Of a DNA stretch of 64,000 nucleotides, positions 10,767 to 25,894 are shown one piece after another. Below the pieces are notes generated by a model. The model saw only the letters and a program-made list of their open reading frames with translations. It did not search any database and was not told the DNA's origin. The position numbers and the translations under genes are program-made. The stretch's first letter is position 1, and every line of letters begins with the position of its first letter. This DNA comes from Enchytraeus crypticus (Eukaryota; Annelida; Clitellata; Enchytraeida; Enchytraeidae). Location: assembly GCA_905160935.1 (NCBI GenBank), contig CAJHZI010000497.1, positions 303,501 through 367,500 of the forward strand, written 5' to 3'.

Positions 10767-11676
10767 AAAAAAGAGAGAGAGAATGAAAGAGAGAGACTAA
10801 TGATTTTCTAAAATATTCAGTAAATAAAAAACCTGAACTATATTTGATACATCTGTAATGTAAACAAAGTAGTGGTTTTCATTCCAAAAAGTTGAATTTT
10901 ACAGAAAAAATAATACAAAGCTATATTCAATGACCTTCTAAAATATAACATTTTTGTTCATTTGTCACAATTTCGGTAAACCAAAATAAGATAAAGAATA
11001 ACCTGATGCCTCTCCCGGTGCCTCTCCACTTGCTTCTGCCGCCAGTTCTTCTGGAGATTTCTTCTTCCGGCCCAGCCTTCCTTCCAGTCCGGGGTCAGCT
11101 TCGGGTTCTTCTGTGACCTTTTTCTTTATTCCATACTAAAAGCGCATTCAAAGTAATATAACAAATCAATGAATCAGTTTAAATACCACTCAATGAATTC
11201 TATCAATCTTTCATATCTATTTGATGCAAAGCTAAAGCTGGTAAAACTAAGGTTAACGTCAGTTTCCTCACTCGAAAGCGATATCAGTGACGGGCGAGCA
11301 AAGGATTTGAACCCCGCGCATACTGATCCGCGGTCCGCGGTCGAGTATCTTACAAACTTTGCCACTGGCTCCAGCCTCTGGAGGGCAGGATTTAGAGCAC
11401 TTGATTAAGATAGGTCCGGTTAGAACATGGATGGGCGACCGCCTTGGAGGACTGAGAGTTAACAGATTTTAATTAAAGCAATCGACAAGGTGTTAGAAGT
11501 TTATTCTTAAATCTGAGCCGGTGGCTATCAGTGTGTTATCAAAGGCAACGATCAATAATGACTAGGAAGAAAAAGGAGATGATAGCAAAAACAACAAAAG
11601 CAGCAACTACGAACTTTGTAAACACTTGCGGTTATCATGTATATGTAATGCATATACATGTCTCTCTCTCCATATA

Positions 11677-11723
<47 letters not shown>

Positions 11724-11753
11724 CATGTATATATATATACATATATACATGTA

Positions 11754-11787
<34 letters not shown>

Positions 11788-11838
11788 ACCGTCGTCATTT
11801 AACCGACGTTAAACCACCTTTCTATATATATATATATG

Positions 11839-11895
<57 letters not shown>

Positions 11896-12996
11896 ATGAG
11901 CCTAAAAACATCGAACGAACAGGCAGGTATGACGATTAGTCCGTTGATCTACTTCGTTAGGTGTTGGTTTTAATTTTGTAATAAGAAACTGACTGAGACG
12001 GTTGTATAGCGGTAAGATAACCAGCGGAACAGTATGTGATGGATTCAAGAAGAGTGTAATCCTTCAATATTGTAATTCTAAAGCTAATATATTACGCTTA
12101 ACTTTAAAAGTTATGTTACGGCTTAACAAAAGTTATATATCTGTCAATCTCAACGTCAGTTACCAATTTCATTAATATTACAATTTCTAATCAATTATTT
12201 TACCATCAACGGTGTAGATGAAATTTTAAACTAATGTATGATATTTATTTAAATAAAAATAAAAATGTTAATTCATGCTGAGATATAATTTGGACTTTAA
12301 TTCAATCAAACTTAGTCAATCTAAGTGTAATTTAACATTTCCAAGAAAGATGGCTGTAATTTCAATAAAGTACACTGAATCTGCTATCCATAGAGCTCTA
12401 ATTGGGATGAAATATTTCATTACGAGCTTAACTGAAAGTATATAATGCCAATGAATTCTGACATTTTATTTTTATATAGTACAAGATAGCTAATACATTC
12501 AGATTAGTTCATTCGGGCCATTTATTTCAGAAGTAATTTCTACATTTTCTCCTGAAGAAATCTTGACATAAAAGCTGAAATAATTTGTCGAAGCGAGATT
12601 CTCTCGTATTTTATCCGGAACTAATTAATTACGTGACTTACGCAAAATCCATCGGAGACCAAACGAAAAGAACTGGAAAATCGGAAGTACGGCTATTGCT
12701 TCTGGAACTTCAGCCTTATATGAAGCAATATGTACTAGCTCATGAAAATCAATGACAGAATTAGACGAGAAGATTTGTAAAGCTAAGCTAAAGGAGCTAA
12801 GGTTAAAGTCAGTTTCCTCACTTGAAAGCGATGTCAGTGAAGGGGCGAGCCCAGGATTTAAACCCCGCATCTAATGATCCACGGTCGAGTATCTTACCGA
12901 CTTCGCCACTGGCTCTAGCCAGTGTCGAAGACGGTAACCACCACCACCACCACCAGCATCATCATCATCATCATCATCATCATCACCACCACCACC

Positions 12997-13051
<55 letters not shown>

Positions 13052-13505
13052 GCGTCATCAACATCCTCTTTCCCTTTCTGACGTTAGTTTGGATCTTAGT
13101 GCTTTGTCGCATTTACAACACTTGCAGTCCACGGTTGATCTATCCTTCAGCAACCCGGACAAAACACGGGTAAAAAGCTGTATCTAATATTCATAGTATA
13201 TAATATTAGTATTAATATAACATTAGTATCTAATACTATTTAATATTAGTATCTAATATGTTTAATATAATGAGCAAATAAATTCAGACCTTATCGCGAA
13301 TGCCCTGCCTCATTGTTTCTCTCTCTTCCTCCATCTTCCTGTATTTGTCTGCCCGTTTCTCCTCGGCCTCTCTCTTCGCCTCCAGCACCTCTGGGTCTTC
13401 CTCCTCGGGTGTGTCCTTCTTATCATCCTTGTCCTCCAGTGCTCCTGTCAAACACGATAAATCATTATCATAGCTTCATGACCCGATCAGTAGCATCAAA
13501 TCATG

Positions 13506-13591
<86 letters not shown>

Positions 13592-15151
13592 TATGTGTGT
13601 GTTCATTTATTTCAGCATCAACACCAAATCACGGACAAATTCAAATATAAATTTCTTTTATTTAAAAGAAATAAAATACAAAATTTCCAGAAACACAGGG
13701 TATCACAGGATATATATGTACATGTACATCTGTCAGCATTGAAGAACTGCTAAATTAAGACGAGAATTTCAACGTCCGGTTTCAATACTAAACAAGACTT
13801 AAGGGATATTTGAAGAAGAATATTAAAACCTAAGCAGTTTTGCAGAAATCAAAATTCTACGTAAATTTTTCGATCAACCGTAAATGGAGGTCGAAAAAAT
13901 AATATTTCAAGTCTGACAATGAAATCCGTCACACTGGAAACTTGAACCCAAACTACAAATTTCATTTGAACCAAAAATTTTAATTTAAACAAAACTCTAA
14001 TTTGCGAAAAATATTAATAAAGTGGAATAGCAAACTTGATAGCAGTGTATATGAAAGTAAGTTTGCAATTTGAGACGAAATAGCATACATATATGTGATA
14101 TACTGGAGACAGTATTCCAGTGAGTGTTAATTATTAAGATCAAATACAGACTTTGTTAATGAATTTGAAATGGAGGCATACCATTTCGAAGACGAATAAA
14201 CATATTGTGAAAAGTCAAACTGCACAATTAAAAATCGCGAGAGAGATATGATAGAAAGAAAGTGTAAACAAATAAAAAAATTAATTAAAAGTCGCGAGAG
14301 GATATATAATAAAAAGCTAACAACGTTAGTTTCCTCACTCGAAAGAGATATCAGTGACAGGCGAGCCCAGGATTTGAACCCCGCACATACTAATCCGCGA
14401 TGGAACATCTTACCGACATCGCCACTTGCTCCCGCCAGCGTGCATAAAGATAGAGAGTGCATAATTAGTGCACTTGCACATAATTAAGAATTACAAAATT
14501 TAAACCCAAAATTAATAAATGCGAGTGAGTCATCACACTTTATTTCACTCACTGTTAATTTTTATTTACAACTACTGTAATTAATAAATCTGTAAATCTC
14601 TCAAACTAAAGCCGGAAACCATCTTAAATGACGCTCGCAGCTTTCCATTAGAGACACAAAACAGCTTTTCTGTAATGTGATACGAAAAGCGTCAATGCCT
14701 GGAGCGCCGATAATCTAAAACGCCTTTAGTCTTCGTTATAAAGGATTTCCGTATATCGATAATATAATTGGACATTACCCGTCTCGACCACTAAACGTGC
14801 TAACGCTCGAGAAGTCGGTCAGTAAGCTAAGAGAAAAATAATTAGTGACGTCAAGCGCTATGTAGGTCTAGTGCATATGATTTTAAAAGAAAAGGGCGAA
14901 TATTAAATTTTTGTGCCTCCATATTTTTTGCGTGTGCTAATGAATATAGCTGTAAGTTCTAATATTTGAGAGAGAAAGAGAAAGAAAAAATATGCTCTAT
15001 TTCATTTCATTTTTATTTATTTATTTATTTTATGCTTTGAATTTCAGTTAAAATATTATCCAGTTACTTATTATTAAATGAAAAATTAAAGCATTTGATT
15101 TAAATAATTGGAAGAGCTTTACACCATGGACTAGCCGTAAGGCAGTATTTT

Positions 15152-15205
<54 letters not shown>

Positions 15206-15550
15206 AGAAAGGAGAGAGAAATAGAGGATAGTGATGGAAAGCATTATAGTAGCTCAGATGTTGATTGATTTCGATTAACATTTTAGAACTCTTTTGATTA
15301 AAATATTATTGATGCAAAATTTAAGAAGTAAGCAATAATGTCAGTACAACAATACAATAAGGGATATACAATATGCACATTATATATAATTATATATTTA
15401 CCTATAGTTGATGGATCCTTATAATGTTTCATAAATATCCTTAGTTTTCATTGCTAAATATTTTTTCTTTATTAAGCATGCTATATAATTCTCTAACATC
15501 TACATTTGTAACGCTTTTCACAACAAATGTGCCATAATATATATATGAGA

Positions 15551-15630
<80 letters not shown>

Positions 15631-15717
15631 GCGAGAGAGCGAGAGAGCGAGAGAGAGTGAGAGAGAGAGAGCGAGAGAGAGAGCGAGAGAGAGCGAGAGA
15701 GAGAGAGAGAAAGAGAC

Positions 15718-15748
<31 letters not shown>

Positions 15749-18700
15749 CAGAGACAGAAAGTTCACTATCACACTACAAACTCAAGAAATTACGTTTATT
15801 TTCAAGTATATGTAGTAAAAAGAAGCACTTAATACACAAAATACTCCGTCATTGAGGATCCATTATAGCTTATCAAGCTGACCAGATATTAATTTATACT
15901 ACTTCTATAGTTAATAGGTTCCACCGTTTAATGTTATCATAATATCATTGCATCATTATATCATAGCATCATTGTATCATTGCATCATTGTATCATATCA
16001 TCATTGTATCATTGTATCATTGCATCATAGCATCATTGTATCATTGCATCATTGTATCATAGCATCATTGTATCATTGCATCATTGTATCATTTCATCAT
16101 TGTATCATAGCATCATTGTATCATTGCATCATTGTATCATAGCATCATTGTATCATTGTATCATTGTATCATTGCATCATTGTATCATAGCATCATTGTA
16201 TCATTGCATCATTGTATCATAGCATCATTGCATCATTGTATCATTTCATCATTGTATCATAGCATCATTGTATCATTGCATCATTGTATCATAGCATCAT
16301 TGTATCATTGTATCATTGTATCATTGCATCATTGTATCATTATATCATAGCATCATTGTATTATTGTATCATTGTATCATTGTATCATTGTATCATTGCT
16401 CAGACATCCATTCGTTTATCAGACGAATCTCGGCACGACACTGGAATAACTCGAGTCCATCCCTAGATGTGGATTTATGGTCGATCATTTGCCAATTTCG
16501 TACATTTCCGTCCAATACCATCCCCCCTTCAAGGTTCCGCCTCTTCCTTTTCTTTTACTAATCCTTTCTTCTTTCAATGTATAAAACTCAAGAAATAGTA
16601 TGATAGAGGATTTATTAAGTCTATGAAAGATTTCAGAAACATTGCAAGCATCAGTCTTTTCTATCTCTAATTGTCTATTCTCGGCCTATCTGTCTGTCTC
16701 TCTGTCTGTCTATATGTATGTCTGTCAGATACATTTCAACCGCTCATGAAAACGGTTAAAATAACCGAATAAAATATTTGCATTTAAGTAATTTGAAGCC
16801 AAAGTACATACAGAACTGTAGAGTAATACACTGATAATCTCAAACCACTGAGCTTTATGAGATATTTATGAGGTAATGTGATATTTGAGATATTTATCTA
16901 TTTTATTTTCGCAAAGTTATGATCGACGGACGATATAATAACGTTACGTGGCAGCAGATGGGTCTTCCAAACTAAACTCTATACTCAGTGCTCATTGTTA
17001 ACAGACTCAAGCATCTAGTGTCGCAGAATTTTTCTGTGCAATAGTAGAGTCAGGCTTTCGGCCTATTCAATGGTTTAATCTCAAGATTGTCACGATTAAT
17101 AGTAGCCCTCTAATTGTTTTTCAATAAAAGTTTTTCTGTTAACATTTTTGATATAAGTTTACACGATACCTTTAACGTTTTTGATTATTAACATTAATAA
17201 TCAATCAATTAATCCTTTTTGATTATTAACACTAATTTGATCCTGCATTTGATCATTGGTTATCAAGTTTGATAACCGATTTGTTCATGTACAAAATCAT
17301 TCATTTGATCATTCATTCGAACGTGCTTTTCTCAAATTCATTCAAGAAGTGCAATACAAACTGTATTGCACTTTTAAAGAAGTGCAATTAATCACTTCAC
17401 AAATAATTTTACCTTACGCACACTTTAATATAGGCTATAACTAGGACTACATTAAAATGTATTATGGCTGTTGAAGTGGTTTCCCGTGGCCTTCCATAGT
17501 TTCTGTTAAGGTGCCTCTTATGACACGTATAATTTACGGTTTGTGTATTTTTCAGCGTTCCATAAATAGCACAGGAAGGCACTAAAAGAGTTGAGAGTTG
17601 ATGACATTATATTCAACCACTTTTGTAATAAAGTGGTTGAATTTGAGAGAATCAGAGGTAAGAACTCACACAGTAATTAGGTCCAACTTGTGCCAATTTA
17701 GCGTTAGCACAAAAACTCAATTATAAGAACCTCAACGATGACACTAATTTCGAATTATTGACAAGAAAGTTCTGTAAATAAATCCCTTTTTATTTCAATT
17801 TGTAATTACAATATATTAGAATATATCCAGCAGACGTATTAAAAAGCACATGCTATTTAATTGTATTTCATGAAAATGTTGATTTATCTTCAGATCAAAT
17901 CGGACTAAAGAGCTTATCCTTATCGAAATCAGAGTATTTCTAGCTCAGTTTATCTGGCATTAAAAGTTCAAAGAAATAAATTACCAGTTTAGCGAATCGC
18001 CGAGTGTGCGAGATAGACGTCTTATAGCATTAGAAAAGGCTCAGCAATTTGTAATCTCAAGATTTTGCATATCAAGACCTCTTAACTATTAAAAATGAGC
18101 CTACATCATAGCACTTTCACTTGTTATCCCGTGGTCAAACGTATAACAAGTTTAATTTATACATGAAATATATAAACGTCATCAAAAATAGTTGCTCCTA
18201 TGAAATAATCAGCTCTAACTTATTTCCAGTTCTCGATTTTAAATTACTAACACGGCTACATTTCTTAGTTTAACGTCTGATTTAGTGACTAAAGGGTATT
18301 GCCGGAGACTGCAAGGCTGTGATTCAAATTCTACGCCAGCCGATAGATTTATATAGTCAAATGATAGGCAGTTTGGTTTAAAGAAGAGTCTTAGGTAAGC
18401 CAAAATAATTTTAATAAAAAGCCTTGTAAAAATTGTTCTATGTATCGGGTTTCAGACGGTATTGGATTTAGGGAAAATTCTGGAAACTATTTCCTGCTGA
18501 AAATGTAAACCTCGATTGTAATAAATTTATTTAATTCATGAATTGACTCAGATTTAGTTCATTGCATTTAAATATGTCTCAAAAGCAGTGCTGATGATCA
18601 CAAATTCACAATATGATTAATAACGCCATAAAATTTGCACAGTCAGATTGGATGCAACACGTGACGAATTAGCAAAGCAGTCTCGACGACCGTTTTATCT

Positions 18701-21700
18701 GGGATATAAGGGATAAAGGATGGATTACGTAGCGGAAAGTTATTGCTCAATATTCATAGAGATTATATGTAACTAGATAGTTTAAGTCCACTAGATAAAT
18801 ACTCAAGTCCTTAGAATATCGCCGTATGCAATAGAAATGTTGAATACATAATTCTGAGTTGCATTTAATTTCATGTTCACACTTTAGTATTCGATATGGC
18901 GTAACGGTTAGAGTGTCTGCCTCAGATGCAAGTGTCCCGAGTTCAAAGCCCAGATCAGTTATCAAATGATGAATATCCCCTTGGACCCATAAAAGGTTCA
19001 TCATTTATAGGAGCTTGGTGCCATTTGGAGCTACTAAGAGCAAAGATATGATTAACCATAGAAAGTATTGATAATAACCTAGCAGGAACCTGTAAAGTAG
19101 TCTCGGTGGCCGGTAACGACACTGCTTTAGAAGTTATCGCTTGTTTATTTAAACCGTCAATTGTTGCGTTCAAGACACATATGCGGATGCCCAATTTGTT
19201 ATTCTGCAATCACTACATGTACAAGCTCGTTTGAAAAATCCATTTACCACATCCAGATCCTAACCCTAGTTATAGATAAACCCAGCCTCCAATATATACT
19301 TTAAACCCACCAACTACGATTATACCGGTATATTAATGCGCTTTAGAGAAGAAATACTAATGCACATTTAACATGGGAAGAAGTATAAGTTTGCTGTTTT
19401 TTACTCCATCCAGTCTATTTAATATGTTCGGAGCAAGCAAATATAAGAGAAGCGGAAAGGCTAAGATTCGTCGTATGAATAATGTATGGTATACTGATAT
19501 CACATCGTCATGAACTCAAAATGGAAGAATATATTCGTGCTCATGGCTTGCCGTGGCTAAATGAGTGTCTAGAACGATGAAATTTCGAGCTAAACAAATG
19601 GATATGCAAATGTTTCATAAATATTGGATTCAATAGAATGGAAAATCACCTACGAGGCCATATTATTCACAAGGTATAGCTATATGTGTAGATAAGGCTT
19701 AGCCTTTGGTAAAGAGATTAACCGTTTAATCGTTGAACTGCTCTTTTAAAGAGTAACTACAAAATGTGAGTACGAATACCTGCCACTTGGCAGAACACTA
19801 GAGAAAGAGAGAGGGGAAGTGGGAGGGGGAGAGAGAGAATGAATATAGCACCAAATGACTGAATCCAGAGATATTCTGCATGACGTTTGATATTGCAGGT
19901 CAAATGGTGCTAAATTGAAAGGCGACGCTGTTGAATGTATGTAGTTTTATTTTACTAATCAACTGTTCAAAAAAGTTACACTATCGTTGATGCAACTTAT
20001 TTGCAAAAAAATAAGCTAAATAAGAATACGTCTGGTGAGAAGATAAAATAAAACTCTGTTGCGTTCAATAAAGAGCAATTCCCTTTTAATACATAGCTGC
20101 AACGTAATGTTAGTCGGGCATGCAATCTACCTCTTATCCGCATTTGTTAGTTTAGAGTTCCACCAGTACGAAAATTCTACTGTCAGCATCATATGACCCA
20201 TCATGCAGGAAATATTCCACGGCACTGAGATTAAAACAACAAAACCTTTCTGCGGCTGTCACATTCTACTAATTTGTTGTGCAGACTTTCAGTGCAATTT
20301 CCAATTATCCTGAAGTCAACCTAAAGAACCGAATCGACGCACATAAATCATCCATTCAAAAACCTGATTCATCTGATGCAGAATGAGATTAGAGCAAGTA
20401 TCATAATAAATTAATGAGGTGATTATTTTTATTGAAAGGAACAATGACGATAATATATATGAATAATATATAATGAGATCATAATGATGATGATGATGAT
20501 GATGATTATGATGACGACAATGATGATGACGATGATGAAGATTATGATCTTTATCATCAATATTATGAGCTTGATGTTGATAGAGACCATGACTGATGGA
20601 AAATGATCATTATAATGGTTACTATAATCATCATCATCGTCGTCATCATACCATCAAATTCAAGAAAATGATGGTATTAATATTCGAAACAAAACTACTA
20701 AAATATGAAACAGAACCTTAACAGCCTGTTAGAGATTGGATACACGTAGGTATTCAAATGATGCCACATTTTCAATGTTATGGATATGCAGACGCAGTTT
20801 CAAATCTGATTCTTGTTTCAAATATTGTTCTTGTTTAAAATTTTGGTCTTGACTCAAATCTTGTTCATGTTTAAAATCTTGTCTTCAAGGATATCTTGGC
20901 GGGTTCTCTGCCGGTGGGTGGCTGCTTAGATAGCTTACAAAAGATTGACCAAATAGTGTTCTACATGTATATAACATGCCAGTAGTTGATAAGCTGATTC
21001 CATGAGATGAAATATTTCTGGCATACATAGCAAGAAGTGGTGGACGGATGATGTAATCGTATAATGAAGGTTAGCCAAATATGATACCCTTTTAATCCAG
21101 TAACTGCTCCTCATAGCTTAAGACTTTCCTTTGATGTCTGGTTTTGATCATTATTAAGCACCTGCTATATAAGCAAATCTGCATGATTCTGAGAATGTTA
21201 ATCAATAACAATCATATTTTCCAGAAAAATGCCAACGTAGGGCGTCTTTTAAATACTTACTACCAAAAAATTGGAAGTCAGCACTACAGCAGTCATCATG
21301 GACGAGTCACAAAAATACAGCAAAACTGTAACTATATATTATTCTGAAGGTCGAGTTGATAGCGATCTTGACTTAGTATATTAGCAACACCGGCTCGGTC
21401 AAAGATTCGTGATAGCGCTGGACTGTTGAAAACTTGGGGTTTGATGATATAAAGTTAAAATTTTAAGTCAATTTTCTACTCGGGAACATATCAATGACGG
21501 GAGAGCACTGAATTTGAGCCCTACACCTACAGATCCGCTGTCGAACAGCATGCCAACAAGCCACCGGCTCAGCCCAGATGTCTGTCTGGAGCATTGACTG
21601 AGGTTTATATTCTAGATATCCCAGTCTCAGCCATTATGCAGGATTAACATTCAGAGAGACGGCAACACTCTGAGTGTTGCTATATCTCATTTCATTATTT

Positions 21701-22035
21701 GCGCTATAAAGCGTGATACGCAGGCTCTGCGACATTTGACGGGATTAAAGCATTTTATTGACACGTCAGGAAATACCAAATGAGTCAATTACACCGGAAA
21801 TATCCAAATGAGCCAATCAGCTCATAATCGGTGATACTCATTTGGAAATATCCAAATGAGTATCACCGGAAATACCTAAGTGGACCAATCACAACGGAAA
21901 TACCCAAATGAGCCAATCAGTCAAGAGCTCGTCCAAGCTGAGCCTGAGTCCTCACTGGTGAGCGTCAAGCAGGATAAGTATTTAATTAATTTAAGGTTAT
22001 TTGCACCTTTCCCATTCTCTCTCTATCTCTCTATC

Positions 22036-22090
<55 letters not shown>

Positions 22091-25000
22091 TGATGCTTAT
22101 TTTCACGTTTACTCACTCTCTCATTTTAAAATGGAAGACAAAATCAATCACGTGAGCAGTTTAAGGGCACGACAGATGTGACTAAAATTTATGTCAAATC
22201 TTCTGCACACGGCTGCATCTGCTTCAGTTGCTCTTCCATCCTCTAGCGCAGTTGACGGTGGACCTATTCGTAAGCTTCATGCCCAAAATGAATCATTCCG
22301 GTAGATGATATTCCAATAAAAAGAAATAACTGTCATTATCCTTCTGATCGTGCTAAAACTGTGAATACATAATTTAGGACTTAACGGCTCTCGTTGGTTT
22401 ACGCCTCATGCCTCAATGCGTCAGAACTAATTGCTTATTTGCAATTATTATATTCCTCCTCTGACAAGAAATGAATCGCACGTTTTAGAAATAGACATTT
22501 CTGCAAAGATCTATCAATTCTAGCCAATAGCAATGTTCTTGCAGTAATATTGAAAATATATCTACTAAATTTATTTCCTTTTAGCACCGTAAAAGATTTT
22601 TGACCATACACTTTAGCGCATCATTATAATTTCTCTCTCCAAGTTTACAGGCTGGTCCATTTCTTATCACTTTTCCAACTAATTTTATTCTCTACTTTCA
22701 CTTTTATCTTTATACGAAAATGTGTTATAAAGTAGCCTTCCTTGTTCTTGTCTTCCTTTAATCATTTTCGCTTGCATTATTTCGTCAATTACTTAAACCG
22801 AACATCGCCACTATAATATGTTACAAACAAGTTTTTCCATATATTCCTTACCGCAATTTATTAACTGTCTATCTGTATCAGCTCTCAAGAACGTCTCTAT
22901 TTGTATATTATATAAGGTTAACTAATCTCTTCCATTTTTATCCATGACCTTTATTCAGATCGTCTACAGTGTCCTGGTATCCTCTATCCAAGCGTCCACA
23001 ATTCACATGTACGACCCCTAGATGAGTCAACAGGAGTGTCGCCTTCAATAAACTTTATTATCCTGTAAAATTTTGCGAGTTAAACTAATCCCTTTAACTT
23101 TTTCGCATAGCCAGTTTTCAGTTCTTTTTAGTGTCCGCATATTCTCTTTCCTAGTGTCCTCATTTCTCATCTCTATTCGAGTCTAGAGTGTGTCGTCCAT
23201 GATGACGTTGATTAAGCTGTTGTTTAATATCTAATTAACCGTAAAGTTTAGATTAATCATTTTATAGCATAATCGGGTCGTTAACGTCCCTTCCTTATGC
23301 CACTGTGTGCTAGACTTCTATATCTATTCCTATATAGGCAGCAACCCCCAACTTCCTCAAAGGGAATCAAACCCTAGCTCTTCCAGTAAAGGCACCTTCG
23401 CAGAATTAAAACTGTCAGCATATCACTTACAAATAGGCAGCATCACCCTTTATAATTTCGGTAGTATTTCATGAGAAATTGCAAACAGACTAATTACCCT
23501 TTTTCAATAGCACTGTACTGTTAATAAATATATCTTACACTATTACTTTTCAGAAAATATAAATATGTTATTTTAGAAATAAGTCAATAAATTACACATA
23601 AAATTAACCAATTAACCTTTATTTGCACGGCAGATAGTGGCATAATGGATTAGGTTTAAGAATTATGATCAAAATCAAAATCCAGGGTATATCGCTAGTG
23701 ATATCACTTACAAAGATTCACTTACTAAGTTCACTCTTCTTCGAGTGTTCTGTAAAGTGGCAGGTCCATTGTGTTATTCTTACTGTCTGCTGTCATGAGT
23801 AATAAAGAGCACTCGTAGATCAACGAGTTAATCCATTATCAAAAAGGTATGCCGACATTTAACTTTAGCCTCTTCTCTTCTTCTAGTGCACAGACTAACG
23901 GCCGCAGGTACATGGCAAATAACTCTTCCAATCCTTTTCACCTCTATTAGAATTTGTAATCACACCACCTAATGTCCCATGTCTTGTTCAGTCTTCCACT
24001 GTTTTTCCTTGCCTTCCTTCTTCTATTACATCCCTCAGCAAGCCACCACCTTATAAAATGATCTAGAAAAAGTTTGTATTTTTCACATATATTAATTATG
24101 TATCTGTACCGATCCTCTCAAAAAATTCTTCGTTTTTAATTTAGTGAGTCCAAATAATCTCTCCCATTTTTTCCACAACCGTATTTAAAATTGCTAGAGT
24201 TTCCTGATATTCTCCTTCCTTAATGTCCATGTTTCACATCTGTATAGTAGAAATGTAGCTTATAGCTAGGAAAATATGACTTCCGAGGTAGTTCACTTCA
24301 CTTTATATTCGGCATCCTCAGTTAAACGCCCTTTACGACCTACGTAGTTTACGGGTGATCTATTCTTCGCTGGCATGAACACAAGACGGACAAAACTGAC
24401 CAGAGATTGACGTCATACTCGACTTTGACCTTCCGCAAAAGCGAGACAAAACAGTTTACCCCACGCTGTTAATAATAATAATAACACACATTATAGTGAA
24501 ATGATCAACTACGTTGATATCTATCACTTTTAATACCACATGCTAAATGCATTAGGTAATTTTGTCCATTTTCCGTATAGCCAGTCAAATGAAGGTCCGA
24601 GATTTTACTCGCAGATCTGCGCGGCTGGGATTCGAACCCATGAGGGTTCAATTCACCTCAGGGTCTGTCATTTAAAAGTTCATGACGTTATCTATACCTC
24701 TAACCATTGCGCTATTGAGACATTCAACTGTTAGAGCGAGTGCGACTGGCGGATAATAAATGAGATAATACAATAATTGCAAGCCCATTGAGGGACTAAC
24801 TCTGCGACGATGTACATGTGTATATGGAAAACCGACGAGAAATGGGAAAGTCTCTGCCGACAAGGAATGTTTAAATAACTGGACTGCCCATTGGATGCTA
24901 TGTCTGAAATCAAAGATTAGAAAATAAATTAAGGTTTTTCTTGATAATGTCAGTCTGTGTAAAACATTGGGATGACTAAGTATACGCCTGCCTGATCAGC

Positions 25001-25529
25001 AGAATAGCTTTGGTTCAAATCCAAACCAAACAACTTCTGAAAATATTCCATGAGCTACAGAGTTGATGTTAAAGTAAACGTTTCAGGTATTTTGTCAATA
25101 GCACAGTATATTGCATTCAAAATATATTACACATTTCTACACCGGCATTAAGAAAACATAGCTTCTGGCATTTTAATGTTTAGAGATTAAATAAAGGAAT
25201 AAACTTCTCGGATATGATCCGTACATAGGTGGATGATCCTGCGGACTGATGTAGCATCCACGGGGCCCTCGGTAGACTGACTAAAGTAAATTAAGTCATT
25301 TGTAAGGAACTGACGACAAGAGAATTGAATACGAAAAATGGTGCTTCGAGGAAGACAGAATATACACGTGGTGCGAAGTGTTTGCAAATACAGTTAGATC
25401 TACACAATGTACCAATTTAGTTTTTTAGCATAAATGCGACGATGACGATGATGGGTTCTGAGACTGTAGCATTACAAGAGTTCACTCTAATTTAAGGCAT
25501 TTATTTCTAGCGAGATAACTCTTACTCAG

Positions 25530-25575
<46 letters not shown>

Positions 25576-25863
25576 AGTGCACTGCCCACTGGCATGTCCA
25601 TGGTATATAACGCCTCCACTCTTCTCTGTCTTCCGTTTTCCTCTTCATGTCCACATATAAGTCAATCTTTACGTCATCTAACATGATATAGGCCTACTAT
25701 TATTTTGAGAATTCTGATTACGACGAGGTGGGCCTCCTGTGCCTTCCTCAGCTTCGAATAACATTTACAGGGCAGAGGCGTCATTTCCTGAGAAAGCAAT
25801 CCTGTTTACTCATATTATCACTCAATAAAGTAACAAAATTATAACATAGACCTATTGGCATGT

Positions 25864-25894
<31 letters not shown>

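Larger units (their letters stand above)
10015..11002 (-). other. cpx: Complexin intron 3 (1 kb)
   Basis: The intron runs from gttatt at 11002 to tttacag at 10015. On the transcript it carries a long CU tract (10672-10796) and, 16 bases before the acceptor, a GUGA/GUCA-rich tract (10031-10260). The remaining 400 bases are plain AT-rich sequence. Confidence 0.85.
11136..13289 (-). other. cpx: Complexin intron 2 (2.2 kb)
   Basis: The intron runs from gtctga at 13289 to gcttttag at 11136. It holds two SINE-2 copies in the same sense as the gene, a CAC/CAT trinucleotide tract, and two long TA tracts. The region 11900-12780 is unique AT-rich DNA with no recognised feature. Confidence 0.85.

Noticed and set aside
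12822..13187. ORF with a long poly-His run
   Set aside because: It joins a SINE-2 copy to the CAC/CAT tract inside complexin intron 2, on the strand opposite the gene.
15518..15832. RERERE and SLSLSL ORFs over GA tracts (also at 47106-47628)
   Set aside because: Dinucleotide repeat translations with no other support.
18890..18962. Possible tRNA gene
   Set aside because: A and B boxes are present but no matching acceptor stem was found and the sequence continues as a SINE body.
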